NCBI GenBank assembly: GCA_019636695.1
Contig: JAHBXD010000001.1
Coordinates: forward strand, 241,661 to 305,660
DNA from: Phycisphaeraceae bacterium
GTDB lineage: Bacteria > Planctomycetota > Phycisphaerae > Phycisphaerales > UBA1924
Direction: 5' to 3'
DNA: 64,000 nucleotides
Positions 59,332 to 64,000 of the stretch are shown in pieces. Positions within the stretch are counted from its first letter, which is position 1, and every line of letters starts with the position of its first letter. Made by a program: the position numbers and the translations under genes. The notes beneath the pieces were generated by a model. The model saw only the letters and a list, made by a program, of their open reading frames with translations, was not told where the DNA came from and searched no databases.

Positions 59332-60513
59332 TCAGCGGAGGGGGACGAGCTTGACGACCGAGCCGCCCCTGCCGACGGCGTAGAGGTTGCCGTCAACGAA
59401 GTTGTCGGTCACGAGTTGAGCGACGCCGTTGATCGTGACGCGATCAAAGACCGTGCCGTTTGCGGGGCTGACGGAGACGAGTTCACGCCCTGACCAGACA
59501 AGCAGGCGGCCCGAGCGCATGCCGATGACGGTGCCGCGCACGTCAGGGTTGCTCCAGAGGATGCTGCCGTGGGCGGGGGCGGTCTGCGCAAGGGCGCAGA
59601 GGCCGCGTTCGGCGAGTTCGATGTAGAGCATGCCGTCGTGGGCGACGGGTTGCGAAGTGATGGGTTGGGACGTGCGCAGGCGCCAGACCTGCGAGCCTGA
59701 GTAGGGGTCGAAAGCGTAGAGGCTCTGGTCGAGGCTGGGGACGAAGACGAGGTTGTCTCCGGCGACGGGGTTGGCCCCCGCGCCGCGATGCATGCGGGCC
59801 ATGCCCCGGAGTGAGCCGGCGGTCGGTTCGAGGAAGGCGATCTGCCCTGAGCGGGCGACGGCGGCGACGAGTTCACCAATGCGGACCGGGGCGTACTCGA
59901 TAGGGCCTTCAAGGTCGGAACCCCAGAGTTTGTCGGAGACTCGGGTCAGATGGGCCATGACCTCGCCGGTGGAAGTGCCGAAGATGAGCAAGTCGCCGAA
60001 GACGACGGGGCCGGAAGTCGCGACTTTGCGGAGGTTCTGGCGATCGAGCAGGTTGCCGGTCTGCGGGTCGAGGGCGAAGACATCGGACTCGCTGGTGACC
60101 AGGAGGACGGGAGAACCCTTGACGATGCCGCGTCTGATGCTGATGAACTTGGTGAGTGGTCCGGCGAGGGTGTTGTTCCAGAGGCGCTGGCCAGTACGGA
60201 CATCGAACATGGAGACGGTGCTGCCGGTTTCTTGAATGAAGACGCCGTCGGTGTCGGGGTAGATTTCACGAATTCTCTGTCCTGCGAGGATGAACGGGAA
60301 GCCCGCCCAGTCGCGTCGATAGCCGAGGCGGGCGAGATCGTCGCCGGGGAGTTCGAGGGTGCGAACCTGCTCGAGTTTCGGGCCGCGGCTGCCGCCGGAG
60401 GAGCACGCGGAGAAAGCCCCGACCGTTGCGATGAGCGTTGCCGCGAGTCCAAGGCGTGCCAGGGAAGGGCGACGAACGCGGGACAGGTCGTGAGGCATTC
60501 TGGGAGTCTCCAT
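59332..60513 (-). CDS. PQQ-like beta-propeller lipoprotein
   Basis: A 393-aa protein with a lipoprotein signal (LGLAATLIATVGAFSAC, lipidated Cys about residue 37). The body is a WD-like/PQQ propeller of repeated blades: VSMFDVRTGQRLWNNTLAG, DVFALDPQTGNLLDRQNL, LYAFDPYSGSQVWRLRTSQP, ending ELVSVSPANGTVFDRVTI and NLYAVGRGGSVVKLV. The layout resembles BamB, the propeller subunit of the outer-membrane assembly machine, but GQR/GSQVW blades are also common in other lipoproteins, so BamB is only a possibility. Confidence 0.85.
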   Translation of the reverse strand: METPRMPHDLSRVRRPSLARLGLAATLIATVGAFSACSSGGSRGPKLEQVRTLELPGDDLARLGYRRDWAGFPFILAGQRIREIYPDTDGVFIQETGSTVSMFDVRTGQRLWNNTLAGPLTKFISIRRGIVKGSPVLLVTSESDVFALDPQTGNLLDRQNLRKVATSGPVVFGDLLIFGTSTGEVMAHLTRVSDKLWGSDLEGPIEYAPVRIGELVAAVARSGQIAFLEPTAGSLRGMARMHRGAGANPVAGDNLVFVPSLDQSLYAFDPYSGSQVWRLRTSQPITSQPVAHDGMLYIELAERGLCALAQTAPAHGSILWSNPDVRGTVIGMRSGRLLVWSGRELVSVSPANGTVFDRVTINGVAQLVTDNFVDGNLYAVGRGGSVVKLVPLR

Positions 60514-60684
60514 CGGAGGTCAAATCGAGGGGCGTGTGCGGCTCATGAAACCATCGGCCGGGACGATACGCCCGTCGCGGGGGTCGGATCCGGGATCCGT
60601 GGGATGCGGGGGCAGTATGGAACAGCGGGTGCTTCGGGTCAAGCAGGGGCGTTATGCGGGAGCCGGCGGGGCAATGATGAGGTC

Positions 60685-61287
60685 ATGTTCACAGGGCTTG
60701 TGCAGGCGATGGGGCGGATTGCGGAGTTGACGGCGGTCGAGGCCGGGGTGCGGATGCGCGTGGACCTCGGTGGGTGGGGGCATCGGCCTGCACCAGGGGA
60801 TTCCATTGGCGTTGATGGGTGTTGTCTGACGGTGACCGCGACGGGCGAGGGGTGGGCGGAGTTTGTGCTCGTGCCGGAGACGCTTTCGAAGACGACGTTC
60901 GGTCGTGCGGCAGTGGGGCGAAGGGTGAACCTTGAGCATGCGCTGACGGCGACTTCGCTGGTGGGGGGGCATTTCGTGCAGGGGCACGTGGATGGCGTCG
61001 GCCGGGTTGTGAAGGTGGATCGTTCGGAAGGGTGGCGCGTGCAGATCGAGCCACCGGCGGAGGTCATGGCGTATTGCGTGCCGAAGGGCTCGGTGTGTGT
61101 GGATGGGGTTTCGCTGACGCTGGCGCGGGTTGAGCCTGCGGCGGGTTGGTTTGAAGTGGCGTTGATTCCTGAGACGCTGGAGCGGACGACGCTGGGTGAG
61201 GCTTCGGAGGGGCGGGAAGTGCATATCGAGGGTGACATGCTGGCCAAGACGGTGGTGCATTTTCTGCGGCATTATCCTTCGGCGTGA
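60685..61287 (+). CDS. ribE: riboflavin synthase (alpha subunit)
   Basis: A 200-aa enzyme that dismutates two 6,7-dimethyl-8-ribityllumazine molecules into riboflavin. It starts MFTGLVQAMGRI as the family does and contains two lumazine-binding barrels, each with the pattern PGDSIGVDGCCLTVT / KGSVCVDGVSLTLA and the linker GGHFVQGHVDGVG. Length is standard. No FMN riboswitch was recognised in the about 170-nt leader. The 3' end overlaps the convergent PLP decarboxylase by 16 nt. Confidence 0.95.
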   Translation: MFTGLVQAMGRIAELTAVEAGVRMRVDLGGWGHRPAPGDSIGVDGCCLTVTATGEGWAEFVLVPETLSKTTFGRAAVGRRVNLEHALTATSLVGGHFVQGHVDGVGRVVKVDRSEGWRVQIEPPAEVMAYCVPKGSVCVDGVSLTLARVEPAAGWFEVALIPETLERTTLGEASEGREVHIEGDMLAKTVVHFLRHYPSA

Positions 61288-62807
61288 TGGGCGAGGTCGC
61301 GGATGGTTTGCCAGGCGTCGTGTATGTGGCGTTCTTCGGTGGCGGGGCCGCCGATAGCGATGCGCAGGACGAACCGCGGTGGACCGGGGAGGATGGTAGG
61401 GGTGATATAGAGCTTCCCGGAGGCGTTGGCGGCTTCGGCGAGGCGTTTGTTGCGGGCGTCGGCGGAGGGGGACGATTCGCCGGGGCGCGGAGCGAGGCGG
61501 AAGCACACAAGATTGAGTGACCTCGGCGCGACGAGTTCGAAATCGGGATCGTCGTGGATGCGTTGTTCGATGATTTGGGCGAGGTGGACCCCGGTGCGGA
61601 TGTGGCAGCGGAGGCCTTCGACACCATAGTGGCGGAAGACGCACCAGAGTTTGAGCGCTCGGAAACGGCGGCCGAGGGGGATCTGCCAGTCGCGGTAGTC
61701 GATGACCTGGCCGGAATCGCTGGCGGCGTTTCGGAGGTAGGCAGGGGTGATACTCATGGCGTTGATGAGCGGGCGTCGGTCGCGGACATAGAAGACATCG
61801 CAATCGAAGTTGGTCAGCAACCATTTGTGCGGATTGACGCAGAGCGAATCACACTCTTCGAGGCCGGTGAGGATGGGGCGGAACTCGGGGCAGATTGCGG
61901 CGACGCCGTGGTGCGAGGCATCAATGTGGACCCAGGCATCGGGTGCATGCACGCGCGCGATGCGGGCGATCTCGGGGAGGGGATCGATCGCGCCTGAAGA
62001 GGTTGTGCCCACGGTCGCGGCGATGAAGATGGGTGTGCGGGCGGCTTCGAGATCGGCGGTGATGGCGCTGGTGAGCGCGACGGGGTCGAGCGCGAGAGCG
62101 TCGTTGACCTCGATGAGGCGGATGTGGGTGCGGTCGTCGGGATCGTGGGCGAGGCCGGCGACCATTGCGGCCTTGATGACGGAGGAATGGGCCTGGGATG
62201 AGGTGTAAAGCGTGGGATGCCAGGAGGCTGGATTCCAGCCGGGGCGGGCCATGGCGCGTGCTCGGGCACGATGGCGGGCCGTGACCAGGGCGGTGAGGGT
62301 GGCTTCGCTGGCGGTGGTGTGGATGACGCCGCCGCCGACTCCGGAACTGATCGACCACTCAGGCGGGAGGTCGAGGGCGTGGGCGAGCCAGTCAACGGTG
62401 CGGATTTCCAGTTCGGTGGCGGCGGGGTTGGTGACCCAGAGAAAGGCGGGGGTGGCAAGGCCGGCAGCGAGGATTTCGCCGAGGATTGCTGGGTAGGAGG
62501 CATTGGCGGGGAAGAAGCCGAAGAAGGCGGGGTGCTGCCAGTGGGTCATTCTGGGGAGGATGAGATTTTCAAGGTCGGCGTAGAGCGCAGACCAGAGATC
62601 GCGAGAGGGCGTATCGGCAGCGCCGGTTGAGGGTGGATGTCGGGGGAGATCGTTGAGGAGATCTCCGGGGTGCACGGGGCCGAGGACGGGGCGCGACTCG
62701 ATGTCACGCAGATAGGTGGTGATGAGCCGGATGGCCTCGGCGGCGATGGGTGGGAAGTCTTCGTGAGGGAGATGGGGAGCGGCGGGGGGCGTGGAAGGTT
62801 TGGTCAC
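61272..62807 (-). CDS. PLP-dependent aromatic amino acid decarboxylase family protein
   Basis: A 511-aa group II decarboxylase. HPAFFGFFPANASYPAILGEIL and TNPAATELE match the family; the PLP-binding Lys is in NPHKWLLTNFDCD, and the Asp that pairs with the ring nitrogen in HIDASHHGVAAICPEFR, which differs from the usual DAAYAG (SHHG). Members include aromatic-L-amino-acid, tyrosine and phenylacetaldehyde-forming enzymes; the altered loop makes the substrate uncertain. It lies 55 nt downstream of the L,D-transpeptidase gene on the same strand. Confidence 0.9.
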   Translation of the reverse strand: MTKPSTPPAAPHLPHEDFPPIAAEAIRLITTYLRDIESRPVLGPVHPGDLLNDLPRHPPSTGAADTPSRDLWSALYADLENLILPRMTHWQHPAFFGFFPANASYPAILGEILAAGLATPAFLWVTNPAATELEIRTVDWLAHALDLPPEWSISSGVGGGVIHTTASEATLTALVTARHRARARAMARPGWNPASWHPTLYTSSQAHSSVIKAAMVAGLAHDPDDRTHIRLIEVNDALALDPVALTSAITADLEAARTPIFIAATVGTTSSGAIDPLPEIARIARVHAPDAWVHIDASHHGVAAICPEFRPILTGLEECDSLCVNPHKWLLTNFDCDVFYVRDRRPLINAMSITPAYLRNAASDSGQVIDYRDWQIPLGRRFRALKLWCVFRHYGVEGLRCHIRTGVHLAQIIEQRIHDDPDFELVAPRSLNLVCFRLAPRPGESSPSADARNKRLAEAANASGKLYITPTILPGPPRFVLRIAIGGPATEERHIHDAWQTIRDLAHHAEG

Positions 62808-62862
62808 GCGGGATCATTGGACGGAACGCCCAAGCGTGCGGCCCGAGGTGCAGCGGTGGGGG

Positions 62863-63981
62863 TCATGGGACGATGCGGACTCGGCAGACGCCATCGGCGA
62901 GCAGGCCGTAGATGAGTTCGACATCGGCGGGGAGCATGCGGATGCAGCCCATGGACATGTTTCGGCCGATGCTCTGCGGCTCGATGGTGCCGTGAATGCC
63001 GTATCCGGAGAATGCGGCGGCTTCACCGAGACCTTCCAGGCCGATCCAGTGTTCGCCGATGGGGTTGAGGGGGTCGTCGGCGTGGAAGCGCTGGCCGGTG
63101 CGCGGGTTGACCCAGTGGGGGTTGACGAGGCGTGAATCGGGCTTGACGCGGAAGTCGCCGAGCGGGGTTGAATTGTCTTCACCGAGTCCTACGGGGAAAC
63201 TGCGGATGTAGACCCATTGGTCGGGGGACTGTTCGCTGCCCCAGTAGAGGTCGAGCCGGAAATCGCTTTTGTCGACGATGGCGTGGAATGGCCCGCGGAC
63301 GATCTTGAGGTTCTGACCGAGGCGAATGCGGTCGGGACTGGAGAGTCGATTGACGTGGGCGAGCAGGGTCATATCGACCTTGAGGCCCTGTGCGCGGACG
63401 ATCTTGCTGAGGCTGTCGCCTCGTTCGACCTTGTAGACGCCGGTGATCGGATCTCCGGGCACGATTTTGGGCGAGAAGAGGATGTCGTTGTGGAGTTCGG
63501 TGAGCGCGCGTCGAAGGGCCGCGCGTTCGGCATCGGCGGTGGCCCGGCGGAGGGCGTCGTTCATGCGGGCGCGGGCTTCGAGGGGCTTGCCCTGGGTGAT
63601 GAGACGTTGGGCTTCTTCGACGATGCGTTCGGCGGCGTTGCCGGGCGCGGGAATAGCGAGGTTTTCAGGAGCCTGCCTGGGGGATTCGACAGGGGCGGAG
63701 GTGTCGGCGACGGGCTGAGAGGGCTGGGGCCACTGGGGCGGGGTGTAGGCAGTACGAGGCGCGGGGATCGGCTCGATCGGCTCAGGGTCTGAGGCGGGCG
63801 GGGTGTGATCGGCAGTGGTGGCGACGGTGGGGCGGCCGAGGTCGGGGGACTCGGGATTTCGCGGAGAGTCGCCTCCGAACATGGCCGAGGCGATCCATAC
63901 GCAGCCGATGAGGACGGCAGCGCCCATGGCGACGAGGACGGTCTGTCGCGCGAAGGGTGTCTGGCGCTTGCGGGACATCAT
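62863..63981 (-). CDS. LysM-containing L,D-transpeptidase
   Basis: A 372-aa protein. A membrane anchor (TVLVAMGAAVLIGCVWIASAM, about 13-33), a Pro-rich linker, a helical segment (EARARMNDALRRATADAERAALRRALTELHNDILF), a LysM peptidoglycan-binding domain (VYKVERGDSLSKIVRAQG...LGQNLKIV, about 183-228) and a YkuD catalytic domain with YGIHGT (about 327-332) and NMSMGCIRM (Cys about 346). It cross-links or edits peptidoglycan in the periplasm, which is relevant because peptidoglycan was once doubted in planctomycetes. The gene is complete; its ATG is 20 nt from the window edge. Confidence 0.93.
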   Translation of the reverse strand: MMSRKRQTPFARQTVLVAMGAAVLIGCVWIASAMFGGDSPRNPESPDLGRPTVATTADHTPPASDPEPIEPIPAPRTAYTPPQWPQPSQPVADTSAPVESPRQAPENLAIPAPGNAAERIVEEAQRLITQGKPLEARARMNDALRRATADAERAALRRALTELHNDILFSPKIVPGDPITGVYKVERGDSLSKIVRAQGLKVDMTLLAHVNRLSSPDRIRLGQNLKIVRGPFHAIVDKSDFRLDLYWGSEQSPDQWVYIRSFPVGLGEDNSTPLGDFRVKPDSRLVNPHWVNPRTGQRFHADDPLNPIGEHWIGLEGLGEAAAFSGYGIHGTIEPQSIGRNMSMGCIRMLPADVELIYGLLADGVCRVRIVP

Positions 63982-64000
63982 GGTGCGCGAGGAGCCGCGG

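Noticed and set aside
60514-60684. FMN riboswitch upstream of ribE
   Set aside because: The RFN consensus (AGGGCGGGG...CCCNACCGGCGG) is absent.

Overview
The window is about 64 kb of GC-rich bacterial chromosome. It most likely comes from a member of the Planctomycetota, class Phycisphaerae. The evidence is two secreted proteins ending in duplicated dockerin-like repeats (DLTGSSDPNDPxYGVPDGxxDxxDFFYYLD), a PEP-CTERM-like anchor protein, prepilin-type and PilB/PilT genes, and a MoxR/DUF58/VWA cluster of the kind common in this phylum. No rRNA, CRISPR array, integrase or complete insertion sequence was seen. One tRNA (Pro, GGG anticodon) is present.

Layout. 1-5 kb has an accessory look: a truncated tandem-GNAT gene and a SnoaL-like gene behind a near-consensus promoter, a lower-GC SRPBCC gene, a sigma factor translationally coupled to a GIY-YIG-like protein, a YjzC-like small gene with a textbook terminator, and tRNA-Pro. 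5-17 kb is mostly housekeeping: dihydroorotase, a catalytically degenerate GH31 protein, a CvpA-like membrane protein, a degenerate membrane-anchored PilB-like ATPase, an intact PilT and a sigma-70 family factor. 17-31 kb carries superoxide dismutase, a secreted esterase, anchor and prepilin proteins, the fluoride channel CrcB/FluC, a PAS-LuxR regulator, a stand-alone MshEN protein, RimO, PilZ, a Fur-like regulator, an adenylate-kinase-like enzyme, TsaB, ArfB, an outer-membrane barrel and an HU protein.

31.5-44.8 kb is one long minus-strand gene array: giant VWA protein, MoxR ATPase, DUF58 protein, BatA-like VWA protein, large membrane protein, ABC ATPase, ABC permease and methyltransferase. 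Most junctions are 4-nt stop/start overlaps. 45-47.3 kb is accB-accC, interrupted by a four-helix-bundle (S23/IVP-type) gene bounded by 18-bp inverted repeats. 47.3-51.2 kb contains secreted and metallophosphoesterase genes plus decayed gene fragments and short palindromic repeats.

52.1-56.6 kb is the most unusual locus. A divergent LexA/CI-like repressor with an apparent self-cleavage site faces a tightly coupled four-gene operon: double-HTH protein, ABC ATPase, GNAT, and a terminase-large-subunit-like protein with a Cys cluster. No other phage gene is present. A perfect 6+6+6 palindrome sits between them. The inference is a damage-inducible DNA-processing or DNA-modification module rather than a prophage. 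56.7-64 kb returns to secreted and envelope proteins (choice-of-anchor B dockerin protein, PQQ-propeller lipoprotein, LysM L,D-transpeptidase), riboflavin synthase and a PLP decarboxylase.

All calls come from reading translated sequence and motifs by eye. No database search was run.
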